From positions 682,001 to 746,000 of the forward strand of contig JADJWA010000001.1 of assembly GCA_016716605.1 (NCBI GenBank): a stretch of 64,000 nt of DNA, in the 5' to 3' direction. Positions 1 through 8,554 of this stretch are shown here, piece after piece. The stretch's first letter is position 1. The number at the start of each line of letters is the position of its first letter. Made by a program: the position numbers and the translations under genes. The notes beneath the pieces were generated by a model. That model did not search any database. It was not told the DNA's origin and saw only the letters and a program-made list of their open reading frames with translations. This stretch comes from Flavobacteriales bacterium. GTDB lineage: Bacteria; Bacteroidota; Bacteroidia; Flavobacteriales_F; PHOS-HE28.

Positions 1-462
1 ATGCACAGCGATCTCGATGGCAGGACGCTGCGCTGCCATGCTGTCCACCAGCACGCGCAACCGCTCAGGATGGTTCACCACGGTGCTGTCGAGGTTGCGG
101 TGGAACTTCACTTCGCGCTTGGCATCCACGATCACAACCGGCACAGTGGTGTTGTCCTGCACCACGCGCAGGTAAAAGGAGAAGTCCGTGTCGTCGGCGC
201 GGCCCAAGCGCTGCATGGCATCGGCGAAGAGCTGCACCTTCTTGCGTTCCTCTTCGCGCAGCCGATCGAACAAGCGCTCGGTGTAGTTCACCAGCTCGGC
301 GCGGTTCTGCACAGCCTCGGCCCAGAGCTTCACCTTTCGCCGCTCCTCGGCACGGATGTCATCGACGATGCGGCTGCTGTACCACAACGACGCGCCAACC
401 AGCAGCATGGCCACGGCGGCCAGCACCAGTTTCCAGCGTTGCTTGCGTGAGTAGAGGTCCAC
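1..462 (-). CDS. Sensor histidine kinase-like protein, N-terminal part only (runs off the window)
   Basis: Reading the minus strand from 462 to the window edge gives 154 codons. They hold a short basic N terminus (VDLYSRKQRWK), one transmembrane helix (about residues 11-27), then a charged, coiled-coil-like segment and an extracytoplasmic stretch. This matches the front of membrane sensor histidine kinases common in Flavobacteriales. No HAMP, kinase or ATPase domain is inside the window, so the kinase call is inference. I chose the GTG at 460-462 because it puts the basic segment directly before the helix. An in-frame ATG at 523-525 would add 21 proline-rich residues. The gene lies downstream of the AsmA remnant at 569-724, which suggests it once followed the AsmA gene directly. 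Confidence 0.6.
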   Translation of the reverse strand, partial: MDLYSRKQRWKLVLAAVAMLLVGASLWYSSRIVDDIRAEERRKVKLWAEAVQNRAELVNYTERLFDRLREEERKKVQLFADAMQRLGRADDTDFSFYLRVVQDNTTVPVVIVDAKREVKFHRNLDSTVVNHPERLRVLVDSMAAQRPAIEIAVH

Positions 463-490
463 GGGGTGAAAGGTCGGGGGAATGCGGGAA

Positions 491-551
491 GGTTGCGGTG
501 TTGGGGGTTGGCCCGGCGCACCCATCGCGGCCTGTTGGGGGTTGAGGAGAG
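491..551. repeat. GGTTG-rich intergenic repeat
   Basis: This stretch holds two close copies of a G-rich motif: ggttgcggtgttgggggttg at 491-510 and gttgggggttgagg at 534-547. The 12-mer gttgggggttga recurs exactly at 60604-60615 and inverted at 60714-60725. Related GGTTG runs lie at 51375-51415 and near 6160-6175. All are intergenic, so this looks like a dispersed short repeat of unknown role. Confidence 0.5.
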
Positions 552-568
552 TCGCCGTTGGCGCGCCC

Positions 569-724
569 TCACTCCTCCACCGTCACCCTTCCGCCTTCGT
601 CCTTCTCCTTCTTGTCGTCCTTGAAGAGGCGGTCGATGCCTTTACGCGGCTTCTCTTGAACGAGCGCAGGAGCAGCAGTGCTATCCGGCTCAACTATGAC
701 GATGAACGAATAGTTATCCACCAT
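569..724 (-). pseudogene. Duplicated 3' fragment of the AsmA-family gene
   Basis: Positions 568-691 align without gaps to 3383-3506, the 3' end of the intact AsmA-family gene, with 7 mismatches by hand count. On the minus strand it encodes the same C terminus (EPDSTAAPALVQEKPRKGID onward to VTVEE and stop). Six of the seven differences are synonymous and one changes Arg to Lys, so the copy diverged while still selected as protein or came from a related strain. Upstream of the homology the frame stays open to an ATG at 722-724, giving a 51-codon ORF, but nothing shows it is expressed. Best read as a remnant left when the segment carrying the next two genes entered the locus. Confidence 0.75.
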
Positions 725-781
725 CGGAATAAACTGCCCGTTCGTGCTTATACCTTCAACCCACCTAAAACCCCAACTACC

Positions 782-1867
782 ATGAGAACCGCAGAACCGC
801 AGAACCGCAGAACCGCTTGGGCGCGTAGGCGCCTGATTCCGCTCATGGCCGCTACAGCACTCAGCGCGGCATTCCTGGGCGCTTGCCAGAAGGAGGTTGA
901 GCCAACGGCTCCCTCACCCGCGCAGAACAACGTGGGCGCCCGCATCAAGGCTTTCATCCGCAACGCAGCAGAAGCAAGGCAAGGCACTCCCAAGGATGGC
1001 GAGGGCTTCAGCGTGGCAGATGCCGTGTGGGACATTGAAGCAGGCTTGAACTATGCCGCTGGTGATTACAGCAAAGCGTACAACGAGCTAGCCGTGGGAA
1101 GCCTGAACGTGCCTTTGCCAATGGCCAACGGGCAAAGCACCGCAGCAAGCGTTTACGCCGCATTCAACACAGCCTTGGATGCCCTAACGCCGCTCACCAC
1201 CGAAGAGCAGCACGTGGTGCTCGTTGACGTGGTGGAGCCGGAAGCCGGAGCGAGTGAGTTGCTCGTGAACTACCAAATCGGGAGCGGATACGAGAAGGTG
1301 AACAATCCGCCCAACACCACCTACACGGTCTCGCACTGGTGGGGCAATCCTGTGGGTTACAGTAATCCGTGCGATTGCACCGGCAATCTTGACCCGAACA
1401 GGCGATGCGCGAACAAGGAGATTGAGTACCGCATGAATGCAGCCAATCTCTATGGCCTGCAACCCGGAGAGTTCCTCACCGACGTTGAAACCTGGACGGT
1501 TAGGGACCAGACCACGAACACGGCCCTGAAGAGGTACTCCTACTTGGCGCCCCTGTTGGCCGGTCCAGCACCCCTGGGCGATGGCCACCGCGACACCAAG
1601 ACCTTCTACGCCCGTAGCAACAGCACGCCCACGGAACCCAATTGCCTGCCGACGGCTTCCATGCAGTTCTGGACCGGCAATGCCACCACCGGCACCTGGA
1701 GCGCCGTGATGGCCATCAGGAACCTGCACTGCCCAACGAAGCGATTCCTCTCTAGCAATTCAGAGGCACATAGTTGGTCGAGCACGGGTGGCAGCCCTCC
1801 CACGATTCACAGGCTACACCGCTGGTGGTTCACCTACGGGATTATTCAGTCCGGCTCAGGAAGCTAA
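782..1867 (+). CDS. Predicted lipoprotein of unknown function
   Basis: The 361-residue product starts with a basic segment (RRR at 16-18), a hydrophobic stretch and a lipobox LGAC with Cys35, so it should be lipidated and anchored in the envelope. The rest shows no domain I recognise; several cysteines (CDCTGNLDPNRRC) could form disulfides. The start is the ATG at 782, directly followed by four 8-bp repeats that code for RTAEPQNRRTA. A later ATG at 845 would leave too little basic sequence before the hydrophobic core. It ends 3 bp before the T9SS cargo gene, so the two are probably co-transcribed. Both lie in the segment bounded by the AsmA 3' duplication, so they are likely an accessory insertion. 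Confidence 0.7.
   Translation: MRTAEPQNRRTAWARRRLIPLMAATALSAAFLGACQKEVEPTAPSPAQNNVGARIKAFIRNAAEARQGTPKDGEGFSVADAVWDIEAGLNYAAGDYSKAYNELAVGSLNVPLPMANGQSTAASVYAAFNTALDALTPLTTEEQHVVLVDVVEPEAGASELLVNYQIGSGYEKVNNPPNTTYTVSHWWGNPVGYSNPCDCTGNLDPNRRCANKEIEYRMNAANLYGLQPGEFLTDVETWTVRDQTTNTALKRYSYLAPLLAGPAPLGDGHRDTKTFYARSNSTPTEPNCLPTASMQFWTGNATTGTWSAVMAIRNLHCPTKRFLSSNSEAHSWSSTGGSPPTIHRLHRWWFTYGIIQSGSGS
785..816. repeat. Four tandem copies of the octamer agaaccgc inside a coding start
   Basis: The unit agaaccgc is repeated four times without mismatch, from the codon after the ATG of the lipoprotein gene. Eight is not a multiple of three, so gain or loss of one unit would put the downstream lipobox out of frame with this ATG. 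This is the layout of a contingency (phase-variable) repeat, though four copies is a short tract. Confidence 0.8.
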
Positions 1868-1870
1868 GTC

Positions 1871-3382
1871 ATGCGCGCACTTTGCTTGGCGCTGCTTTGC
1901 TTCAGCGCTTCGCCCATTCTCTGCCAATGGCAGCTGGTCGCGAATGGCGATCAGCTGCCATCGGCGGCGTTCGATGGCTGCTCCATGTATGATGAAGGCG
2001 TGGCTGTCTTAACGAACACCTATTCATCGCCATTCTGGCCATGGCAATCCCACATCGTGCGAATCACTGCATCTGGTTCGATCATCGATTCCATTCCTAT
2101 TCAGGCGGATGGAGAACTGGCCATTGGCATGCACCTCTATGCACGTGATGGGAGCAACCGTTACTTCGCCTCAGGGGCATTCGTGGACTCCTCTTTAGCC
2201 GACAATGAGGTGAAGTGCTTCGTGGCAGAGGTCTCCGACGGACAGGCGATTGCGTTTCCGCATGGCCCACGTTTTCACGAAGGCGGCGATGGTTTGGGCT
2301 TCATCGATCCGGATGGGTCTCTGGTCTATGGTTATTACCATTACCAGGATTTCTGGACCCTGGAGTTCACTTTCAGGGCCGTGCGCCATTGCCCAGGCGT
2401 TGGTGCCTGCGATTCGGTGCTCCTGAATGAACAGGTCGGCACCGGGCGCGTGCATGCCATGGCGCCACTAGCCAGCGGGTCTATCGTGGCCCTCTTCCCG
2501 CCTGCCAATCTGAACTGCTCCCCATCGAATGACGCCATGGTGATCCTGAGTCCCGAGCTTGACACGGTGGATTGCTTTCCAGTCCCCGTTATAGAACCGG
2601 GTGCCTTCAATACCAATGCGACCTTCGAGGACAATCTTTCAGCTCTTGTCCTCGCATCTGGGAACCTGCTCCTATGCGGAACCTACAACCGATTGATGCA
2701 GCCTGACCCCTGGAATCCAGTGGCGGTTCAGCGGCTCACCCCAGAAGGCGAGTTGCTGGCCATACGGAGGTTCTATAATGCCATCAACCCAGCCATCACC
2801 ATGCGACCGGGCATCATGAGGGGCATGAGCGCTTTCGATGAGAGCACCTTCGCCTTCGCTTATGCCGATTTCGCATGGCAGAGCAGCCCTTGGCCATACT
2901 CCACGGAGACCAGCAACATCCACGTGCTGAAGATGGACACCGCGATGAACGTCCTGGGCGAGTATGTATTCAATGGCGACGCCATCAACCGCTACCACTT
3001 CCTCAGCAGCGTGGTGGCCAGCCCCGATGGCGCCGTGTATGTGGTGGGCAGCGTGTACGATTACAACGACGATACGCCGATGCCAAAGTCCTGGGTGGCG
3101 CGAATCGGTCCGGAGCAATTCGTCTCGGTGCCCGAAGCAACGCAAGCCGGCTTCGCCATCTTCCCGAACCCCGGAACAAATGGCTTCAACCTGCGCATGG
3201 CCAACCCGATTACCGGTGCGAAGGCGCAGATTCACGATGCTCAAGGCCGCTTGCTTCGCGAGCAATCACTCACCGATGCGCAATCATGGTTTGGTGCTGA
3301 TGGCTTGCCCGTCGGTCTCTATCTCGTGCATGTGACCGCAAGCGACGGCAGCCGCTTCACCGCCCGCTGGGTGAAGGAGTAG
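1871..3382 (+). CDS. T9SS type A sorting-domain protein, secreted
   Basis: The 503-residue product begins with a signal peptide (MRALCLALLCFSASPILCQ). It ends with a typical type A sorting domain of about 80 residues: an FAIFPNPGTNGFNLRM start, a central G-RLLREQSL strand and a final GLYLVHVTASDGSRFTARWV strand. It should cross the inner membrane by Sec and the outer membrane by T9SS, with the C-terminal domain removed or used for surface attachment. The middle looks like repeated beta segments resembling narrative beta-propeller proteins, with no catalytic motif I can name. It sits 3 bp after the lipoprotein gene, and its stop abuts the AsmA stop in convergent orientation. Confidence 0.85.
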   Translation: MRALCLALLCFSASPILCQWQLVANGDQLPSAAFDGCSMYDEGVAVLTNTYSSPFWPWQSHIVRITASGSIIDSIPIQADGELAIGMHLYARDGSNRYFASGAFVDSSLADNEVKCFVAEVSDGQAIAFPHGPRFHEGGDGLGFIDPDGSLVYGYYHYQDFWTLEFTFRAVRHCPGVGACDSVLLNEQVGTGRVHAMAPLASGSIVALFPPANLNCSPSNDAMVILSPELDTVDCFPVPVIEPGAFNTNATFEDNLSALVLASGNLLLCGTYNRLMQPDPWNPVAVQRLTPEGELLAIRRFYNAINPAITMRPGIMRGMSAFDESTFAFAYADFAWQSSPWPYSTETSNIHVLKMDTAMNVLGEYVFNGDAINRYHFLSSVVASPDGAVYVVGSVYDYNDDTPMPKSWVARIGPEQFVSVPEATQAGFAIFPNPGTNGFNLRMANPITGAKAQIHDAQGRLLREQSLTDAQSWFGADGLPVGLYLVHVTASDGSRFTARWVKE

Positions 3383-3506
3383 CTCACTCTTCCACCGTCA
3401 CCCTTCCGCCTTCGTCCTTCTCTTTCTTGTCGTCCCTGAAGAGGCGGTCGATGCCCTTGCGCGGCTTCTCTTGAACGAGCGCTGGAGCTGCAGTGCTATC
3501 CGGCTC
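3383..3506. repeat. Intact-gene copy of the 124-bp AsmA 3' duplication
   Basis: This is the last 41 codons of the AsmA-family gene plus one flanking base. It matches 568-691 in the same orientation with seven substitutions and no gaps. The two copies bracket the lipoprotein and T9SS cargo genes. Confidence 0.85.
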
Positions 3507-6077
3507 GATGGTGACGCGCCCTTGGATGTTCTCGGGCTGCTTCTGCGCAAGTTGGCCTTCTGGCTTCTTGCCCAGGATGTCCTCACGGAGGATGGCGCGA
3601 AGCTCTTGTTTCTCTTGCTGGAATTGCTGGCGGCGCTTGTTGGCGGCCATGGCACCATCGTTCTCGAAGATGGGCTGCTTGGCCGTTCCGCGCATGCGGA
3701 GGAAGATGCGCATGCCGGTGCCGTCGTCGGCGATGGGGCCGAACTCATCCTTGGTGGGTCCCGCTGAATCGCGGGACTTCACGTCGTTCAGTTTGCCTAT
3801 GCGGAAGAGGTCGCTGAGGCGGAAGTTGATGCGGTGGTCGATGCGGTCGTCGAACCAATGCGTGCCGGCCAGTTCGATGTCGAGGGCGTTGCTGCGCACA
3901 TCCATCATCGGCACATGCACGGCGCCGTCGCGGATCTCGATGCGGTTCTCGAGCTTGGCGAAGCGGATCTCGGTCAATCGCTTGCGCAGCTCATCGGTGT
4001 CCACAAAGGGCGAAACGAGCTTGTTCTTCCGCAGGTAATCGGCAATGGCCAGCAACTGCGCCTGCTCCTTGATGGCGCCGTTGTCCACCGCGATGTCGAT
4101 GGTGCAGGCGATACGGTCGCGATCGAGCTTCATGCTGGGCGAGAGCGGCGCGCGGAAGGCGATGCTGGCGCGTGCCGTTCCGCTCAAGTGCTTGTGGCCG
4201 ATGAACTCCTGCCCGAAATCCTGGAACTCGCGGAAGAGCTCTCGCACGTTGATGTCCTTCACCTGCGCATCGATGGCGAGCGGATAGAACGCGGCACGCT
4301 CACCGCCTCTGGCGTCCAACTCCAAACTGCCGAGCACAGCACCGTCGGCCGTGCTGAAGGTGACCGGCGATGCGCGCAGAACGCGGTCCTTGAGGCGGAT
4401 GGTGCCGTTGATCCCCGTGGCGCGGAATTCCTCGAAGACCAGCTCATCCACTTGCGCGCGCAGGTCGAGCTCGATGGTGGCGGGCAGCACCACGGCGTAA
4501 TCGCTGCTGCCGGATTTGGGTGCATCGCTCTGCAACAGCGCCGCGAGATCGAGTCGCTCGCTTCGGCCCTTGGCTTCGATCACCAAACGCTCGTTGCCGA
4601 AGAGCACGAAGGGCACCAGGTTGCGCAAGGTGCCGCTCAGCTCGATGGGACTGCCTTGCACCACGGCCTTCAAGCCGCGCACGGTGGCATCGTTGCCGTG
4701 GACCCCCATCTCGGCGGTGAGGTGCTCCACCTTGTGGCGCACGCCTTTCACTTTCAGCGTGGCATCGCTTAGCGACACGTGGCCGCTTACTTTCACGGCG
4801 CGGAGATCGCTCGGCCGCAGATCGCTCATGTCGCGGAGTGTTCCATCCACCTTGATGTCGGCGGTGAAGCGGCCCACGGCCTGCTCCATCGTATCCACAC
4901 CGGCGAAACGCAGCAATTCGGCCAGCGGCATGTCGCAGCGGATGTCGGCTTTCACCGGCGCGTTCTTTAGGCCGGTTGAGCTCCAATCGGCGCGCAGGGA
5001 TCCGCTCCCGCTCTTGGCCCGCAGCTCATTCACCTTCAGCTTGCGGATGCCGCCATCGGATGCCACTTCCAACGAAAGCTCGCCGTAGATGTCGGTGAAG
5101 GCGGTGCCGCTCTTGCGCTCCTTCATGCGTCCTTGCCGCACTTGCGCACCGATCGACAGCGGTGGTCCGTCGCCTTCCAGCGATCCCGCGTACTTCACCG
5201 CGAGGTCCACTTCACCATTCACGCTGAAGCGCGTCAACTCATCGCGCACCCCGCCGGGCAGTTGCGCCACTGTTCGCCCCAGATCGAGGCCGAGACCGTT
5301 GGCGCGCAGATCAATCTCCTTGCCTTTGGGCGTGGGCAGCACCGCCAGCGTGACCTGCAAAGGCACCTTGCCCAGTTGCACATCGCCCTCGGTGATGCGG
5401 AAGGCGCCATCGCCGAAACTCATCTTCAAGGCCAGGTGCGCATCGCGCTCGTCGATCAGCTGCTTGCCGCTGCGCGTGATGCCCAGCAGGCGCACATCGC
5501 CATTGAGCCGCGCCTCGTTGGTGGTGCCGAAGCGTCCGCCCAGTTCCAAGGCATCGCTCTGCGCGAGCACCTCCAGGCCATTGCGCGCATCGCGGAAGCG
5601 GAGGGCCAGGCCATCGAAGCTCACGGCGCGCAGGTCGATGGGCGACGACTCCGTGGCCGAGGTATCGGTGCGCCAGATGAGGTAGTTCTCCGCGCCGTTG
5701 GCATCGAGGCCGGGGTAGAGCCGCACGTCCTGCCCGTGGATCCGCTGCACGGCGTAGTCGCCGGCGAAGAGGTCCCAGAGGTTGAATTCGAGGTAGAGGT
5801 CCTGCGCGGCGAGCAGGGTGTCGGCGGGCTGGCCGTCGGTGCGCAGCTCATCAACCTGCACCTGCCGCATGCGGATGCTGGCCTTCGGGAAACGCTTGAT
5901 CAGGGTGAGCTCGATGTCGGCCACCTTCACGGGCACCAGCAGCCGCTCGTTGAGGGCGCCGATGAGCTTGGCCTTCACCTCTTCCTCGTACACCGTGGCA
6001 ATGACCACCAGCGCGGTGAAGCCCACCACCAGCCCCACTGCCAAGGTGAGCGCAACACGACGGAGGGTGCGGATCAT
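3384..6077 (-). CDS. AsmA-family envelope protein
   Basis: The 897-residue product has an N-terminal membrane helix (about residues 5-30) followed by the AsmA-type start (YEEEVKAKLIGALNERLLVPV). A long, beta-rich periplasmic body follows, with an AsmA_2-like region near residues 540-790. The C-terminal tail is rich in Lys, Glu and Gln. AsmA-family proteins are long hydrophobic-groove proteins implicated in phospholipid traffic and outer-membrane homeostasis. The ATG at 6077 is preferred over an in-frame TTG at 6092, because the basic MIRTLRR then sits directly before the helix. The gene is convergent with the T9SS cargo gene. Its 3' end is duplicated at 568-691. Confidence 0.8.
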   Translation of the reverse strand: MIRTLRRVALTLAVGLVVGFTALVVIATVYEEEVKAKLIGALNERLLVPVKVADIELTLIKRFPKASIRMRQVQVDELRTDGQPADTLLAAQDLYLEFNLWDLFAGDYAVQRIHGQDVRLYPGLDANGAENYLIWRTDTSATESSPIDLRAVSFDGLALRFRDARNGLEVLAQSDALELGGRFGTTNEARLNGDVRLLGITRSGKQLIDERDAHLALKMSFGDGAFRITEGDVQLGKVPLQVTLAVLPTPKGKEIDLRANGLGLDLGRTVAQLPGGVRDELTRFSVNGEVDLAVKYAGSLEGDGPPLSIGAQVRQGRMKERKSGTAFTDIYGELSLEVASDGGIRKLKVNELRAKSGSGSLRADWSSTGLKNAPVKADIRCDMPLAELLRFAGVDTMEQAVGRFTADIKVDGTLRDMSDLRPSDLRAVKVSGHVSLSDATLKVKGVRHKVEHLTAEMGVHGNDATVRGLKAVVQGSPIELSGTLRNLVPFVLFGNERLVIEAKGRSERLDLAALLQSDAPKSGSSDYAVVLPATIELDLRAQVDELVFEEFRATGINGTIRLKDRVLRASPVTFSTADGAVLGSLELDARGGERAAFYPLAIDAQVKDINVRELFREFQDFGQEFIGHKHLSGTARASIAFRAPLSPSMKLDRDRIACTIDIAVDNGAIKEQAQLLAIADYLRKNKLVSPFVDTDELRKRLTEIRFAKLENRIEIRDGAVHVPMMDVRSNALDIELAGTHWFDDRIDHRINFRLSDLFRIGKLNDVKSRDSAGPTKDEFGPIADDGTGMRIFLRMRGTAKQPIFENDGAMAANKRRQQFQQEKQELRAILREDILGKKPEGQLAQKQPENIQGRVTIEPDSTAAPALVQEKPRKGIDRLFRDDKKEKDEGGRVTVEE

Positions 6078-6207
6078 GGGGAAAGTGCGCAAGCTACCGG
6101 CGCACCATAGGCCCTAACGGCAAGAGGCGTGCTGTTCGTTCACAGGGGCGTGTGGGGTGTGAGGGGGTTGGGGGAGTCGTAACCCCCGGCATTTTCTGCC
6201 TTAGGCC

Positions 6208-8415
6208 TCAGTTTTGAACACCCATGATGCGCCCATTCTCATTCAACTGCAACCGTCCCGTTTGCTGCGCTTTGACAAGGACGTGTTCAATGCGGTGCTC
6301 AGGGGCCTCGCAACAGCGCTTGATATAAGCAACTAAGTCATTGCGCTGTCGCCCAATGAACTTCCGAAGCACGCTGGTTCGCATCAGGCTTCCCGGCACT
6401 TGCGCTAGTATAGTCGGCACATTAGGGTATTGGGTCCCAGCCAAGCCAACAAACCCACCTGGGAAGAAGACAAATCGTCCAGAGGAATCAAGTTTCAAAT
6501 TTTGACGCACACTTTTCACATTAGTCTCAGGTCTGAAGTAGCGAATGGTTTCGGCAAGGTCCTCAAGGTGCATTGGCACCTTTGAATGCGTCAGGCACTC
6601 AATCACGATATTTCTAATAGAGCCGCCTTTCAAGTCTTGGCGTTCGCGCTCCCAGCTGCGCAATCCGTAGGTGCTAGACCTACCAATTGAGAAGAACCGT
6701 TCCTTTCCCCTTACTACCAGGCTGCGGATTCCATCCTCCGTGATTGGGTCATCCGAGAAGAGTCTATTCCAAGTGGAATGAACTACTGTAATGTGGCTTG
6801 GCTCATTCAATACGGAGAGCACGCGTTCGAGCTTGTCACCCCGACCCTCTTCAACATTGGGTGCGAGTATCAGCGCGTTGCCCTCAAGCCGCACTTGCGG
6901 TAAGCAATGGATGATAATTCGCTCAAGTAGGTCCTGCATCACGGCCGCCTGTCCCGATTCGATTACTCCTTCCAATGAAATCAACGGCTGTCGCACAACC
7001 TCTTTTCGTTTCTCGCTCAATAACTCTTCAAGGTGGTGGGTTGCCTTGATGAGATACCCGACTAAATGCTGCTCTACAAGGAGAACAATACTGCGGTCGT
7101 TGTTCCTTCTTTGGTTTAGCGCACGGAAGAGTTTGGACCACTTCACAACGACAAACTTTCCAACGTTGAGCTGCTCTACCAAGTGGCAGAATAGCAATGC
7201 CGACCAATTGGTTCCTTCCTTCACATTTAGGTCCACCATCACCGACTGTCTAAGTATGAACCAAGACTCCGATGTGACAAGCTCGGAGTAATGATCCCGA
7301 CATCCAGGCAGGTCCGCAACGCACAGAAGGATGCGCGATAACTCCCTCTCAAGCTGAACAGCACTCTGCCTTACCCGCTCAGGCGTCAAGCCTAAACGCT
7401 TCGCGAATTCCACCCGAGAAGTGCAGCCATCGGCCTCCTTCAATAGCGCCTCGAAAACCACAGCATTGCGCATCCGGATAGTCTGCCTTAGATATTTGTC
7501 CAAGAATGCGAGAAGGCCGAGCCTACCTTTTGGAAGGAATAAGACCTTAAAGAGATCCGGACTCACCCGGTGGCGCTCCATCCAAAGTTGTTGCGGCGAC
7601 ATAGTCGCTTCACGGTCTCGGTGATACTTCACACCATTCGCAAGGTCATCGAACAAACAGCTCCTCATTTCTTGGAGTTCCAGCATCGTCATGCTGCCAC
7701 AACCCGATAGTCGCGGCATACCCACTCCTTGCTCACTTAGGAATCGAATGATCTCTTCCGGTTCGGTTGAGCCTGCGTGCTTGATGAGTTGGTTGCGGCC
7801 GCGTGTGCTGAGCTTTAGAAAGTGTGCCGCGAAAACCTTCTGTGTGCTCAGTTCAGAGCTGTTGTAACCATGAGGGCCTCCCTCGGTTCTCTTCGGTTGG
7901 GCCTCAGCTCCATGCTTCACTAGAAGGTCAGTCAGCTCTATGGCTGTCTTCTTTCCGCAGTTCCTCAACTTACTGAATCCCCCATGCTGAATAGCGAACT
8001 TTCGTATCAGAGATACCCTGAGTAAATCTGCGGTCTTGCAGACATTATAAGCGCGCGCTGAAATCATGCCATTCGAATACAACTGAATTATGCTTGGGTC
8101 GCCACCAATTGGCTCTTGAGAGGCCGTTTGATGAGTTGGGGAAACACCGGCAGTTGAATCTGGCGATGCCGCAATCGCTCCCTGTTTGATTGGCGTAACA
8201 ATGTTCAGTTCTAATTCATCACGCATGCGAATAACAGTGAGCATATTGACCAGCGCATCCTCAAAACTCAACTCGCAACCCGGTAGCGACAGAAAGCCAA
8301 GGTGCGCCGCTTCATGTGCTTGAATGCTCGATAGGTCCGTCAGGTGCGCATGATTGCAGAACCTGACCACATCGTCCTTGAGTCCGAACTCCCGCTGCAA
8401 CTCGGCAAGGGTCAT
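6208..8415 (-). CDS. Composite DNA-binding protein with RpoA-CTD-like, sigma region 4-like and HARE-HTH-like parts
   Basis: The 735-residue product looks like an assembly of transcription-type modules. Residues about 115-170 resemble the alpha C-terminal domain of RNA polymerase (SARAYNVCKTADLL, then KLRNCGKKTAIEL). Residues about 200-254 look like a second, weaker copy. Residues about 331-362 read like sigma-70 region 4 (RVEFAKRLGLTPERVRQSAV). Residues about 600-665 resemble a HARE-HTH domain (VPMHLEDLAETIRYFRPETN). There is no signal peptide or membrane segment. Hand counts of sample lines give close to 50 percent G+C here, against about two thirds in neighbouring genes. That and the lack of linked genes suggest horizontal acquisition. 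Function is unknown; RNA polymerase interaction or DNA-defence sensing are guesses. Confidence 0.7.
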   Translation of the reverse strand: MTLAELQREFGLKDDVVRFCNHAHLTDLSSIQAHEAAHLGFLSLPGCELSFEDALVNMLTVIRMRDELELNIVTPIKQGAIAASPDSTAGVSPTHQTASQEPIGGDPSIIQLYSNGMISARAYNVCKTADLLRVSLIRKFAIQHGGFSKLRNCGKKTAIELTDLLVKHGAEAQPKRTEGGPHGYNSSELSTQKVFAAHFLKLSTRGRNQLIKHAGSTEPEEIIRFLSEQGVGMPRLSGCGSMTMLELQEMRSCLFDDLANGVKYHRDREATMSPQQLWMERHRVSPDLFKVLFLPKGRLGLLAFLDKYLRQTIRMRNAVVFEALLKEADGCTSRVEFAKRLGLTPERVRQSAVQLERELSRILLCVADLPGCRDHYSELVTSESWFILRQSVMVDLNVKEGTNWSALLFCHLVEQLNVGKFVVVKWSKLFRALNQRRNNDRSIVLLVEQHLVGYLIKATHHLEELLSEKRKEVVRQPLISLEGVIESGQAAVMQDLLERIIIHCLPQVRLEGNALILAPNVEEGRGDKLERVLSVLNEPSHITVVHSTWNRLFSDDPITEDGIRSLVVRGKERFFSIGRSSTYGLRSWERERQDLKGGSIRNIVIECLTHSKVPMHLEDLAETIRYFRPETNVKSVRQNLKLDSSGRFVFFPGGFVGLAGTQYPNVPTILAQVPGSLMRTSVLRKFIGRQRNDLVAYIKRCCEAPEHRIEHVLVKAQQTGRLQLNENGRIMGVQN

Positions 8416-8554
8416 TTCACTTGTATTTTCGCTTGCCTCATAGCTTCAATATTCATGGGAGCTTTAGTCCAATACTCGCGCATTGGTGCTTCTCAGTCGC
8501 ATGCACGAATCTACTTCCCAAATGCGCTCAGTACACGAGGCATGATTCCCCCCC

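Noticed and set aside
482..781. Extending the lipoprotein reading frame upstream to 482
   Set aside because: This part overlaps the AsmA remnant and G-rich repeats and lacks protein-like composition. The signal sequence and lipobox fit the ATG at 782.
568..3506. Insertion sequence or composite transposon between the AsmA duplicates
   Set aside because: No transposase and no terminal inverted repeats. The repeats are direct copies of a gene end, which suggests recombination rather than transposition.
3834..6110. Long plus-strand open frames (312 and 325 residues) opposite the AsmA gene
   Set aside because: They are antisense to a clear AsmA-family protein and are rich in His, Gln and Arg, typical of shadow frames in G+C-rich DNA.
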